Origin: JBCAWW01 sp039024315
GTDB lineage: Bacteria; Bacteroidota; Bacteroidia; J057
Assembly: GCA_039024315.1 (NCBI GenBank)
Contig: JBCCQN010000048.1
Span: 1 to 42,207 of the forward strand
Reading direction: 5' to 3'
DNA: 42,207 nucleotides
Below the pieces are notes generated by a model, which saw nothing but the letters and a program-made list of their open reading frames with translations, was not told the origin of the DNA and searched no databases. Positions 18,572 to 27,097 of this stretch are shown here, piece after piece; position 1 is the first letter of the stretch; every line of letters begins with the position of its first letter. A program made the translations under genes and the position numbers.

Positions 18572-19768
18572 TTATTCTTCGCCGTTGACAGAAAAGTAGA
18601 TTTTGCTGGCGTTACCGAGGATTTTGGTGAAGCCTTTGACGTCTTCGCCGGTCCAGGCGCGGTTCATTTCGCCATAGGTACCAAACTTAGCGGCCATGAG
18701 ATCGTGATCAGACTTACAGCCCAAGACTTCGTAGCGATAAGGCTGCAGACGGACGCGCACGCTTCCCGTAACGGTTTTTTGCGTGTCGGTCATGAAGGTC
18801 TCGATATTGCGCATGATGGGGTCAAGAAACTGCCCTTCGTGCAACAACATGCCGTACCAGGTGCCAAGTTGGTCCTTCCAATACTGCTGCCATTTGGTAA
18901 GCACGTGCTTTTCGAGCAGTTGGTGAGCGCTAAGGATGATTAGTGGCGCGGCGGCTTCAAAGCCAACCCGACCTTTGATCCCAATGATGGTGTCTCCTAC
19001 ATGGGTATCTCGCCCGATCGCAAAGGGTTCGGCCAGCGCTTGCAGGGCTTCGATCGCTTTGACAGGATGATCAAAGCTAATACCATTGACTCCTTTAAGT
19101 TCTCCTTTTTCAAAGTCGAGGCTGACAATTTCTTCGCCTTCTTTCTTGAGCGGAGAGGGATAAGCGTTCTCTGGCAGATAATCCCAAGCGTTGAGGGTCT
19201 CTTTGCCGCCGACACTGGTTCCCCAAAGACCTTTATTGATAGAGTATTGCGCTTTTTCCCAGCTGTATTCTACGCCTTTTTCTTTGAGATATTCGATCTC
19301 AGCTTCGCGTGAGAGTTGGAGTTCGCGGATGGGAGTGATGATTTTGAGTTCGGGGGCCAGTACCTGGAACACTAAGTCGAAGCGAACCTGATCATTGCCT
19401 GCTCCGGTGGAGCCGTGGGCCACATATTCCGCACCGATGGAGCGAGCATACTTGGCAATCGCAAGCGCCTGAAACATGCGTTCGGCGGAGACGGAAAGCG
19501 GATAAGTGTGATTGCGGAGGATATTGCCAAAAACGAGGAAACGCACGCAGCGCTCATAGTATTCTTCGACCTGGTCGAGGGTAGTATGATTGACTACGCC
19601 TAGTTCGTAGGCACGCGCTTCGATAGACTTGAGCTCTTCAGCATCAAAGCCACCGGTATTGACGATAGCCGAATGCACGTCAAGGCCTTTGTCCTCGCTG
19701 AGATATTTGACACAAAATGAAGTATCGAGACCGCCACTAAAGGCTAAAACTACTTTTGGATTAGACAT
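18572..19768 (-). CDS. argG: Argininosuccinate synthase
   Basis: 398 residues, the family length. The N-terminal ATP-binding P-loop is AFSGGLDTSFCVKYL (9-23). HGSTGAGNDQVRFD and the IITPIREL segment match the ASS family. It joins citrulline and aspartate using ATP to form argininosuccinate in the cytosol. It is the second gene of the arginine operon, 41 nt after the GNAT gene. Its presence next to argC and argD without argH or a carbamoyltransferase is the common Bacteroidota arrangement, with the rest likely outside the window. Confidence 0.96.
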   Translation of the reverse strand: MSNPKVVLAFSGGLDTSFCVKYLSEDKGLDVHSAIVNTGGFDAEELKSIEARAYELGVVNHTTLDQVEEYYERCVRFLVFGNILRNHTYPLSVSAERMFQALAIAKYARSIGAEYVAHGSTGAGNDQVRFDLVFQVLAPELKIITPIRELQLSREAEIEYLKEKGVEYSWEKAQYSINKGLWGTSVGGKETLNAWDYLPENAYPSPLKKEGEEIVSLDFEKGELKGVNGISFDHPVKAIEALQALAEPFAIGRDTHVGDTIIGIKGRVGFEAAAPLIILSAHQLLEKHVLTKWQQYWKDQLGTWYGMLLHEGQFLDPIMRNIETFMTDTQKTVTGSVRVRLQPYRYEVLGCKSDHDLMAAKFGTYGEMNRAWTGEDVKGFTKILGNASKIYFSVNGEE

Positions 19769-19809
19769 AGATATTTTTGAGGGGTTGAAGGGTAGATTTC
19801 TTGAATGCG

Positions 19810-20502
19810 CTATACTTGTGGTTTGGGGCTGTAGAGTTTGAAAACCCGCTCTTTGATTCGTTGGAGCAAGGGATTGGCTTTGCGTTTGCGCAGGTGTTCT
19901 TTGTATTGTTGCCAGCGCTGGCCAAGTTCGATTGACTTTTGTTCAAGCACTTCTTCCTGAGGGGGTTCATTGTGCTTTTGAGGGTCATGCAGCATTCCCG
20001 TACAGAGGCAGAGTTTACGTTCATTGCGCGAAAGCACATCATAGTTGGGGCAACTCTGGCATCCCTTCCAGAAGGCGTCATCAGTGGTCAACTCGGAAAA
20101 GGTAACGGGTTTGTAGCCCAGCTCTGAATTGATTTTCATCACGGCTAGGCTAGTGGTAATCCCAAAAAGCTTGGCTTCGGGATACTTTTGGCGTGAGAGT
20201 TCAAAAGCCTTGGCTTTGATCTTTTTGGCTAAGCCATGCTTGCGATAATCGGGGGCTACGATCAGTCCAGAATTCGCGACATAGCGATGGTGATCCCAGG
20301 TTTCGATATAGCAAAATCCCGCCAGATTCCCGTCCTGCAGGGCGATGATGGCTTTGCCTTCTTCCATTTTGCCTTGAATGTAGGCAGGTTGGCGTTTGGC
20401 GATGCCCGTACCGCGTGCTTTGGCGGCTTCTTCGATGACTTTGCAGATCTGCTCTGCGTATGAGTAATGCTGTTTACCAGCTACGAGTACATCAAATTTC
20501 AT
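19810..20502 (-). CDS. GNAT acyltransferase of the arginine operon, probable N-acylglutamate synthase
   Basis: 230 residues from the ATG at 20502; a longer in-frame start at 20580 would translate through an attenuator-like hairpin and is rejected. GNAT features are GFCYIETW, the NSGLIVAPDYRKHGLAKKIKA acyl-CoA loop (about 78-97), and the ALG-type C-terminal strand replaced by NSELGYKPV. Four cysteines (C148, C151, C165, C167: CQSC...CLC) could bind a metal and are unusual for GNAT enzymes. A GNAT gene precedes argG in Bacteroides as well; from memory, genetic data there suggest it makes N-acylglutamate (succinyl form), replacing classical argA or argJ. The function here is by context and family. 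Confidence 0.8.
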   Translation of the reverse strand: MKFDVLVAGKQHYSYAEQICKVIEEAAKARGTGIAKRQPAYIQGKMEEGKAIIALQDGNLAGFCYIETWDHHRYVANSGLIVAPDYRKHGLAKKIKAKAFELSRQKYPEAKLFGITTSLAVMKINSELGYKPVTFSELTTDDAFWKGCQSCPNYDVLSRNERKLCLCTGMLHDPQKHNEPPQEEVLEQKSIELGQRWQQYKEHLRKRKANPLLQRIKERVFKLYSPKPQV

Positions 20503-20534
20503 GACAATGGGAGAAGAAGTTGAACTGTTACAAT

Positions 20535-20565
20535 AAAAAAAACGCAGGTTCGCCAAAGGGACCTG
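20535..20565 (-). terminator. Attenuator-like hairpin before the arginine operon
   Basis: On the minus strand CAGGT pairs with ACCTG around an 11-nt loop and is followed by CG and eight T. It ends about 32 nt before the GNAT start codon. That is an intrinsic-terminator layout placed in a leader, as expected for attenuation of an amino-acid operon. Two further hairpins lie upstream (20611-20627 and 20655-20668). Confidence 0.55.
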
Positions 20566-20610
20566 AGATAGGGAAATCAATGATTTACAGGAATGACGAA
20601 AGGAGGCCAG

Positions 20611-20668
20611 GAAGGATTATTTCCTTCGGTTCCTTATACGCCTGATGCCAGCCACTTCCGGCAGGAAG
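20611..20668 (-). promoter_or_regulatory. Structured leader of the arginine operon
   Basis: Two perfect small hairpins are visible: GAAGGA/TCCTTC with a 5-nt loop at 20611-20627, and CTTCC/GGAAG with a 4-nt loop at 20655-20668. Together with the terminator-like stem at 20535-20565 they make a structured 5' leader. I could not match it to a known riboswitch class. Confidence 0.4.
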
Positions 20669-20772
20669 CTCGCGGGGGTAAGCAATGTGATATTTGCTGG
20701 CAAATGATTCATGATGGGCGTAAAGATACAAATCTCTTTCAATTTGCAAACGGAAAAATGTAAAGTGAGGTT

Positions 20773-21897
20773 TCAGCCCAAGCTTGCTTTGAATTCAGAA
20801 GGCGTCTGTCCGGTAAATTTTTTAAATGCGCGATTAAAGGAAGCTTTGCTTTTAAAGCCGGCTTCCATGCCAAGGCCGAGCAAGGTCATTTTCTGGGCTT
20901 TGGGTTCAGTGAGGAGGGATTTTACGGCTTCGACCCGATACTGATTGATGAAGTCAAAGAAATTTTGTTTCCGCAGCGAATTGATGATTTGAGAGAGATG
21001 ATTGGGCGGTAGATCGAGCGCTTCGGCTAATTTAAAAAGGGTGAGATCTTGATCGAGATAGGGACGCTCGTTTTGCATGTATTGCAGGAGTCGCTCTAGT
21101 TGGGCCTCTGCTTCGGGCGCTTGCAAACCGCTGTTACGATACTTCGGTTGAGGCTCCTGCGGATCGAGATGATCGTTCGGCGAAGCCGTAGCCATAACCT
21201 CACGAAATGGATATGCAGGGCTAAATACCATCGTCTGTCGGAAGCCATAAATCCCCATCACAAAGACCACTAGACTGACCGAGATATTGGAGTATAAGCC
21301 GCCATGTAATGGGATGTTGATACCACCAAAGAAAAAGAGGGAAAGACTCACTGCCGCAATCGCCCAAACCCCTAAAAAACTCAAACATAAAAAATACATC
21401 CAACGCAATTGTAGGCGTTCGGTAGTGGAGAAAAACTGCTTGAGATTTTTTTGATAGCGGGCGAGGTTTTGAAAGATGAGCAGCAAATAGAGAAAGACAC
21501 AGAGCAGTTTGAGAAACAATAGGCTGTGTCGAATCAAATCGGTTACTAAAACGCCATTGACAACGTGAATCTCTAGCAGTGCCAATACCACTAAGAAGGG
21601 CAAGCCATGTCCCCAATAAAGCGGCCCAAAGCGAAAATTGACCTCAGTATAGGAGAGCACATACCACCATAGGAGCGGCCCATAAATAAAAACCGAGGCA
21701 TCGCTCAACTCAAGCAAAAACTGATAGCCACTCAACTCTTTCGCCACCACAAACATGGTAGCAAAATTGATCATGAGGAGCCCAAAGAAGCCCACCAATA
21801 AATAATCGCCCAGACTCTTGTCCTTCTTGCTCAGGAGCAACAGCACAAAAAATAGCGAGAACACTAAACTGGCGATATGTAGATAGGCGAGATCCAT
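20773..21897 (-). CDS. AraC-family regulator with seven-helix membrane N-terminus
   Basis: 374 residues from the ATG at 21897 (the preceding in-frame codon is TTG). Residues 1-225 hold about seven hydrophobic helices (LHIASLVFSLFFVLLLLS, YLLVGFFGLLMINFATMFVV, FIYGPLLWWYVL, FLVVLALLEIHVV, LLCVFLYLLLIFQ and two more). Residues about 275-374 are an AraC/XylS DNA-binding domain with LFKLAEALDLPPNHLSQIIN and GFKSKASFNRAFKKFTGQTPSEF. The family senses unknown signals at the inner membrane and binds DNA while anchored. It is divergent from the ABC transporter operon 141 nt away, its likely target. A mini-hairpin repeat (21172-21188) falls in the linker. Confidence 0.9.
   Translation of the reverse strand: MDLAYLHIASLVFSLFFVLLLLSKKDKSLGDYLLVGFFGLLMINFATMFVVAKELSGYQFLLELSDASVFIYGPLLWWYVLSYTEVNFRFGPLYWGHGLPFLVVLALLEIHVVNGVLVTDLIRHSLLFLKLLCVFLYLLLIFQNLARYQKNLKQFFSTTERLQLRWMYFLCLSFLGVWAIAAVSLSLFFFGGINIPLHGGLYSNISVSLVVFVMGIYGFRQTMVFSPAYPFREVMATASPNDHLDPQEPQPKYRNSGLQAPEAEAQLERLLQYMQNERPYLDQDLTLFKLAEALDLPPNHLSQIINSLRKQNFFDFINQYRVEAVKSLLTEPKAQKMTLLGLGMEAGFKSKASFNRAFKKFTGQTPSEFKASLG
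21172..21188 (+). repeat. GCGTT-hairpin mini-repeat
   Basis: ATCGTTCGGCGAAGCCG: stem CGGC/GCCG, loop GAA, in the linker of the AraC-type regulator. Confidence 0.55.
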
Positions 21898-22038
21898 CAA
21901 CTCAAATTGAATTGCCCTAGCAAAATACCAAAGCTTGACTAGGAATCCGTTTCAGCTTTCAGGGAAGGGGGCTCAACTTACAGGGAGCCGCGCAAAAAGG
22001 GGATTTGAGACCCTATTTGGAGCAAAAATAATTGCTTT

Positions 22039-22779
22039 ATGAGTGTGCCGCTTATCAAAACCCAAGGTCTTGGCAAGACCTATCCACCGGCAAATACGAT
22101 TTTGCAAGGGCTCGATTTAGAGATACAGCCCGGAAGTTATACTGTCTTAATGGGGCGATCAGGAGCGGGGAAATCTAGCTTGCTAAATATTCTCATGGGG
22201 CTTGAACCTCTTAGCGCTGGTCAGCTTTGGTACGAAAGTCGTCCGATGCAAGGCTTGAACGAAAAGCAATGGGCCCTTTACCGTCGCCATAATATCGGCA
22301 TCGTCTTTCAGGACCATAATCTCATCCCCTATCTCAGCCTGCTTGAAAACACTGTCTTGGCAGGTTTGCTCAACCAGCGATCACAATCTGAGGTCCGCTC
22401 TAGGGCATTGTCGCTATTCGCGGAACTCTCAATCGAGCCCTTGGCCGATCGATTGCCGGCCGAAGTCTCCGGCGGAGAACGACAACGCGCCGCCATTGCC
22501 CGTGCCTTGATCAATGAGCCCAGCATCCTCTTTGCTGACGAACCAACCGGCAACCTCAACGATGAGGCGAGTCAAGCGGTATTGCAAGTCTTCGCCCAAT
22601 TGCACCAAGCTGGTCAGAGCATCATCCTTGCCACCCATGATGTAAAATCTGCGCTCGAAGGCACGGAAGTTTGCTTCCTGCGAGACGGTAAAAATCTCAC
22701 TCGTTGGCATAAGCCAGCAGGCTCAATTGAGGCCCAATCGGCCCTGCTTTATCAATGGTTACACGAACAAGGCTGGTAA
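22039..22779 (+). CDS. ABC transporter ATPase of the LolD/MacB type
   Basis: 246 residues. Walker A GRSGAGKS (39-46), Q-loop VFQDHN (Q91), signature VSGGERQRAAIARAL (143-157), Walker B ILFADEPTGNL (163-173) and H-loop ATHD are intact. The family powers FtsX-like permeases in lipoprotein release or export of small molecules and peptides. The permease starts 2 nt after this stop, so they form one transporter. The divergent membrane-bound AraC regulator suggests signal-induced expression. Confidence 0.93.
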   Translation: MSVPLIKTQGLGKTYPPANTILQGLDLEIQPGSYTVLMGRSGAGKSSLLNILMGLEPLSAGQLWYESRPMQGLNEKQWALYRRHNIGIVFQDHNLIPYLSLLENTVLAGLLNQRSQSEVRSRALSLFAELSIEPLADRLPAEVSGGERQRAAIARALINEPSILFADEPTGNLNDEASQAVLQVFAQLHQAGQSIILATHDVKSALEGTEVCFLRDGKNLTRWHKPAGSIEAQSALLYQWLHEQGW

Positions 22780-22780
22780 T

Positions 22781-25114
22781 ATGAGAGCGATCCTTTCCTT
22801 AAGTGTCAAGCAACTCCAGCGTCGCAAAGGTCAATACGCTTTGTTGGCCGCGAGTATCCTTTTGGGGACTAGTCTCTTGGCTGCTGGTCTCGGTATGTTG
22901 TGGGGCTTGCATCGTCCCTTTGAAAAAGTTTTTGAGCAGCTAGAAGGCGGGCACTTTCTCCTCTATATGGATCAGAGAGCCAATGACATTCCTGCCATTC
23001 GGCAATGGTTTGCCGCCCAAGAAGAAGTCGCCTCAGTGAGTCGAGAACGATCTTTTGTGATGCAAAACGGTCCTTTTTTACTCTCGGGGCAGAAGTTTGA
23101 GCAACAGCTTCGAATTAGCGAGTATAGATTCTTCGAGGGTGAGCCTGATCCGCTCAAAAAGGTAGCGGGGAACAGCCAATCTCAACCCGCGATGGGGGAG
23201 ATTTGGCTCCCTGCCTACCTCATGCAAAATCATCAAATCGAGATAGGGGATTCCTTGGGGATTCCCACCGCGGCGGGAGTTTGGTGGCTGGAAGTAAGCG
23301 GGGGCGTGATTGATCCGCATTTTGCTAGCGGTATGGTCAATCCAAGCATCGCTTGGGTGGGCGCGGGGAGCCTGGTGGGTGCTTATTCGCTGCAAGAGCT
23401 GCAGCAAATTCATCTCAGCATTCGGCTCCATGATCCGGCCATGATGGCTGCGGTTTGGGATCGTTTTGTAGAGACCTTCTCCTATCAGGGCAGCAAGATG
23501 GATTACGAACTCTTTCGGGCTGCCTTTGGTAGTGTCTTTGGTTTGATGGCGAGCGCTTTATTGTTGGTATCGCTGCTTTCCTTTGGGCTTGCGATGCTGT
23601 TGATTCGCAATAGCTTGATCGCCAATATCCAAGCGGACTATCGCCAAATCGGCATTTTGAAAAGTATGGGCTTCTTGCCCAAGGCGATCACCCAAGCCTA
23701 TCTTTGGCAGACCATGAGCATCGCTTTATTAGGGGTTTTGTTGGGGCTAGGCCTCGGCAGAACGCTTCTCCCCCTGCTCATGCAGTCCGCTACCCAAAAC
23801 CTAGGTCTACTACAACTCAATATTCCATTACTCCCCTTTTTACTCGCTGGAGGCTTCAGTCTGACTATGATCGGAATCATCGCTTGGCTCAGTAGTCGTC
23901 AGGCGAGTCAAATACCCGCGGCTACGGCTATTCGCTATGGCAGACCGCCAGTAAAGACAACTTTGCGGGTATTTGCTTTCAGAGGCTTGCGCCAAGCCAA
24001 GCTCTATTTTGCGGGGCACTTGGCCCAGAGTCGACCGATTCGGTTGCTTAGCATGCTAGCGGCCACTACTGCCTGCATGGCGATCATGAGCAGTTTGCTC
24101 AATTTGGGACACTCATTCGAGGGCTTGAGCACCCAGCCCGAAGCCTGGGGCTTTGAAGCGGTAGATCTCACCCTCAAAAAATCTGATCAAGTCCTGATTA
24201 GCCGTCGGCATAAGGAGATAATGGCTATGTTTGAGCAGGAACCAGATATAAAGCAGGTCATTCCTTTTCAGTGGTATAATCTGGAGATACTCGCCCAAAA
24301 TGGCGCGCCCAGCCGCAGTCTCATCGGCAAGGTCTATAGCGAATCGTTCCGCGCAGCGGGTCTCCTCAACCTCGAGGGCAAACATCCACAGGCCGATGAT
24401 GAGATAAGCCTCTGTGTCGGTACCGCACGGCAATATGGACTCACACTTGGGGACCTAGTCAACATCAAACTGGAAGGTCAGGAGATGTCCTTCAAGCTGA
24501 GCGGGATCTATCAAGACATCGGCAATATGGGGCAAGGCTTCAGACTTCATGCGAGTAGCTTGCTCGAACTCAATCCTCTTTTCGAACCTAGTTTTTATGG
24601 CCTACAATTGCGCCCCGACAGTGATGTCGAATTTGTCAAAACCTATCTCGGGCAAAGCTATGGGGAAATGTTTAAACCAGAGCGGAGCATAGCCGAAATC
24701 GTGGCTAGCATGGGAGTCGTCCAAGGCATTTGGGGGCTAGTGCAGTTATTGTCGCTCTTCTTTTTGTGCGTGCTCGCGATCATGATTGTTTTTGATCAGG
24801 GCATGAGTTTGCGCGAAGAAAGGGAGCATGTCAAGAGTCTGCAAGCTATCGGGATGTTGCGGCAACAGTTGAGACTTAGCTTCACTATTCGCACTGCGCT
24901 GTGGTTGATTGGAGGGATTGTCTTAGGGATCAGCCTTGGTATGTTGTTGGGTGGCCAACTCATCAGTCTCGTCAGCGGCGGACTTGGTTTGCCTGATTTT
25001 CCTTATCGACCTAGTATATCGCTCAATCTAGCTATCGCTCTATTTACCTTGCTTTTGGGCCTTGGCCTTAGCACTGCCTATTGTTATCGCAAACTTCCCT
25101 CCCTACATTCCTAA
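22781..25114 (+). CDS. FtsX-like ABC transporter permease
   Basis: 777 residues from the ATG at 22781, immediately after the ATPase stop; a longer upstream frame overlaps the ATPase and is rejected. Order: N-terminal helix about 18-43; extracytoplasmic domain about 45-245; FtsX-type membrane core with helices about 250-275, 303-335 and 350-372 (IGILKSMGFLPKAITQAYLW is the typical coupling region); a second helix near 422-443 and second periplasmic domain; C-terminal three-helix core about 655-775 with the repeated LQAIGMLRQQLRLSF motif. The two-core layout resembles large lipoprotein/macrolide-type exporters. The substrate is unknown. A mini-hairpin repeat lies at 24342-24359. Confidence 0.9.
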   Translation: MRAILSLSVKQLQRRKGQYALLAASILLGTSLLAAGLGMLWGLHRPFEKVFEQLEGGHFLLYMDQRANDIPAIRQWFAAQEEVASVSRERSFVMQNGPFLLSGQKFEQQLRISEYRFFEGEPDPLKKVAGNSQSQPAMGEIWLPAYLMQNHQIEIGDSLGIPTAAGVWWLEVSGGVIDPHFASGMVNPSIAWVGAGSLVGAYSLQELQQIHLSIRLHDPAMMAAVWDRFVETFSYQGSKMDYELFRAAFGSVFGLMASALLLVSLLSFGLAMLLIRNSLIANIQADYRQIGILKSMGFLPKAITQAYLWQTMSIALLGVLLGLGLGRTLLPLLMQSATQNLGLLQLNIPLLPFLLAGGFSLTMIGIIAWLSSRQASQIPAATAIRYGRPPVKTTLRVFAFRGLRQAKLYFAGHLAQSRPIRLLSMLAATTACMAIMSSLLNLGHSFEGLSTQPEAWGFEAVDLTLKKSDQVLISRRHKEIMAMFEQEPDIKQVIPFQWYNLEILAQNGAPSRSLIGKVYSESFRAAGLLNLEGKHPQADDEISLCVGTARQYGLTLGDLVNIKLEGQEMSFKLSGIYQDIGNMGQGFRLHASSLLELNPLFEPSFYGLQLRPDSDVEFVKTYLGQSYGEMFKPERSIAEIVASMGVVQGIWGLVQLLSLFFLCVLAIMIVFDQGMSLREEREHVKSLQAIGMLRQQLRLSFTIRTALWLIGGIVLGISLGMLLGGQLISLVSGGLGLPDFPYRPSISLNLAIALFTLLLGLGLSTAYCYRKLPSLHS
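24342..24359 (+). repeat. GCGTT-hairpin mini-repeat
   Basis: AATCGTTCCGCGCAGCGG: stem CCGC/GCGG, loop GCA, within the permease gene. Confidence 0.55.
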
Positions 25115-25125
25115 TCTCAAGCATT

Positions 25126-27033
25126 ATGTATCGCCTTATATTTTTGTTTTCAGCCTTGCTGAACGCTTATCCTTGGCTCTACGCTCAAAATCTAGAGGCC
25201 AAGCTCGACCAATACCTTAGTACCACATTACAAAATGCCGCTGCTCCGGGCTTTTCGGTGGCTGTAGTCAAACAAGGAGAAATCGTTTTTGCTCGCGGCT
25301 ACGGGCATCAAGTCGCTAATCAGCCTCAAAAAATGCAGGCGGAGACGGTTTTACCCATTGGGAGCTTGACCAAATCATTGACCGCTCTAGCCCTTATGCA
25401 ATTGGTAGAAGCCGACCAGTTAGCACTCGATCGACCTATCAAAGATTATCTGCCTTGGTTTCGGACTGCCAATCCCCAACTCAGTGATCGTATCACGCCA
25501 CGTATGCTGCTCAACAATAGTTCCGGCCTCAATGGAGGGCTGGTCGATGCGAGTTTACAAGGCGATACAGCAACGCATAAACTGATTCGTTCGCTAGAAG
25601 CGCAATACCTAGAACGAGCGCCCGGAGCTTCCTACGAATACTCTAATACTGGCTTCGCCCTCGCGGGTTATCTGGTCAAAGCCCTGAGCGGAATGGAGTA
25701 TGCCGAATATCTAGAAAAGCATATTTTTCAGGTCCTTGATATGCCCGCGACCAGTACGCGCCCTGCTGATTTTGAGCGAATTGGCTCTATTTATGGCCAT
25801 TATCCCAGCATCGAGCGGGCTATTCCAGCCCAGCGAGAACCCGCCAACGAATCAGGGGCAATGGCCCCTGCGGGTTCATTAATGCGCTCATCCGCTAAAG
25901 ATTTGGCCCACTATATGATCTCGCTGCTTGATCGAGGGCGTTTTGGGGAGCATCAATTGATCAGTCCAGCGGGTTTGCAAGAAATGTGGCGCGCTCAATC
26001 TTGTTTCCCCGGCTTCTCATACGAAGATGGGGGCGATAATGAGTCTCTTGGCTACGGCCTTGGCTGGATGATGGGAGAGATCGAAGGGGATTCCTTGATT
26101 TTTCATGGCGGCAGCACAGGCACGGCTTCTTCTATGATGATACTGGACCCCAAGGCAAAAATTGGGGTAGTATTGCTGCTAAACCTAGATTACACCTTTG
26201 TCAATCGCTATCAATACCAGTCTGAGTTTCAACTAGCCAATAATGTGTTGCGAATAGCTAGGGGGGAAGGCTTAAGCGATTATGGACAAATGCGTATTGC
26301 GGACCCCACGCTCAATGCTTTCTCTCTGCCGGAAGAAAAGTATCAGCGCTACCTCGGTACCTACCAATTTGCTGGTGGCTGGGATGTCAACTTTGTCTAC
26401 TATGGGGTGGATTTGGAAATCAAACAGGTGGGCGATGATTTGCTGGGGGAGCTTCGCCGCGGGGAACGCTTATTGGGGCGTTTTCAACTAGATTTCATCA
26501 ATGAGCAGCTAGCGATCAGGCGTTACCAAGCCATGCCTGATCCGGTGCGTTTTAGTTTGCGGGAAGATGGCAGCGTGGAGAGTTTAAGCCTATTTGGCAC
26601 TCAGTTTATTCGAGAGGACGCTAAGTTTAAAGCACGTTACCAGCCTTTGGAGGGGCCCGATTCAGGATGGCGATGCTTGATACCTCGACATTATCAGCTG
26701 CAAAAATCCCAGGGAGATTTACTGGCGATGTCATCAAAAGGAGTTCGTTTGAGGGTTAAGGCTTCGCCGAACGATTCCCATCAGCTTTTGCAAAAGCTCT
26801 TTCCCGAAAGAGAGTTTATTCAACAGGGCGTTCCCCAAAGGGAGAAACATGGCCTACAACTTTGGACGCAGCAGGCCTATTATAGCCAAGGCAATGATCC
26901 TCAGCAATGCCTGCTTTTGTCGACGGATTGGCAAGGCCAAAAACTGTATTTTGTGTTGACTTGCCCCTTTGGTGATCTCAGTCAGGCTGCCGCTAAGGAC
27001 TTATATGTGGTGATGAATAGCTTTGTCGGCTAA
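25126..27033 (+). CDS. Exported beta-lactamase-family serine hydrolase
   Basis: 635 residues from the ATG at 25126, which gives a clean signal peptide ending LYAQ at 21. The class C beta-lactamase/DD-peptidase fold is marked by S80-LT-K83 (SLTK), Y172-S-N174 (YSN) and HGGS at 327-330. A C-terminal extension from about 400 (LPEEKYQRYLGTYQF) resembles the beta-barrel lipocalin-like add-on found in many such hydrolases. The family contains esterases and D-amino peptidases; a true beta-lactamase role is unlikely from context. It is 11 nt downstream of the permease, so probably cotranscribed. Two mini-hairpin repeats fall inside, one in the signal-peptide codons (25151-25168). Confidence 0.9.
   Translation: MYRLIFLFSALLNAYPWLYAQNLEAKLDQYLSTTLQNAAAPGFSVAVVKQGEIVFARGYGHQVANQPQKMQAETVLPIGSLTKSLTALALMQLVEADQLALDRPIKDYLPWFRTANPQLSDRITPRMLLNNSSGLNGGLVDASLQGDTATHKLIRSLEAQYLERAPGASYEYSNTGFALAGYLVKALSGMEYAEYLEKHIFQVLDMPATSTRPADFERIGSIYGHYPSIERAIPAQREPANESGAMAPAGSLMRSSAKDLAHYMISLLDRGRFGEHQLISPAGLQEMWRAQSCFPGFSYEDGGDNESLGYGLGWMMGEIEGDSLIFHGGSTGTASSMMILDPKAKIGVVLLLNLDYTFVNRYQYQSEFQLANNVLRIARGEGLSDYGQMRIADPTLNAFSLPEEKYQRYLGTYQFAGGWDVNFVYYGVDLEIKQVGDDLLGELRRGERLLGRFQLDFINEQLAIRRYQAMPDPVRFSLREDGSVESLSLFGTQFIREDAKFKARYQPLEGPDSGWRCLIPRHYQLQKSQGDLLAMSSKGVRLRVKASPNDSHQLLQKLFPEREFIQQGVPQREKHGLQLWTQQAYYSQGNDPQQCLLLSTDWQGQKLYFVLTCPFGDLSQAAAKDLYVVMNSFVG
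25151..25168 (-). repeat. GCGTT-hairpin mini-repeat
   Basis: AAGCGTTCAGCAAGGCTG: stem CAGC/GCTG, loop AAG, in signal-peptide codons of the serine hydrolase. The GCGTTCAGCAAGGCTG part is identical to 41210-41225. Confidence 0.5.
26828..26843 (+). repeat. GCGTT-hairpin mini-repeat
   Basis: GCGTTCCCCAAAGGGA: stem TCCC/GGGA, loop CAAA, within the serine hydrolase gene. A weaker copy with a 3-bp stem is at 26759-26776 on the other strand. Confidence 0.45.
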
Positions 27034-27075
27034 GCTACTTCCATTTGCTGCAAAAAGGGCTTTTATTGGGTTTTA

Positions 27076-27093
27076 CTCCTTCGGAGAACGATT
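27076..27093 (-). repeat. GCGTT-hairpin mini-repeat at a start codon
   Basis: AATCGTTCTCCGAAGGAG: stem CTCC/GGAG, loop GAA. It ends 4 nt before the amine oxidase ATG, where it could affect ribosome binding. Confidence 0.55.
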
Positions 27094-27097
27094 AGCT

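Noticed and set aside
22467..22481. CGTTCTCCGCCGGAG fits the mini-hairpin pattern
   Set aside because: It encodes the conserved ABC signature VSGGER, so codons explain it.
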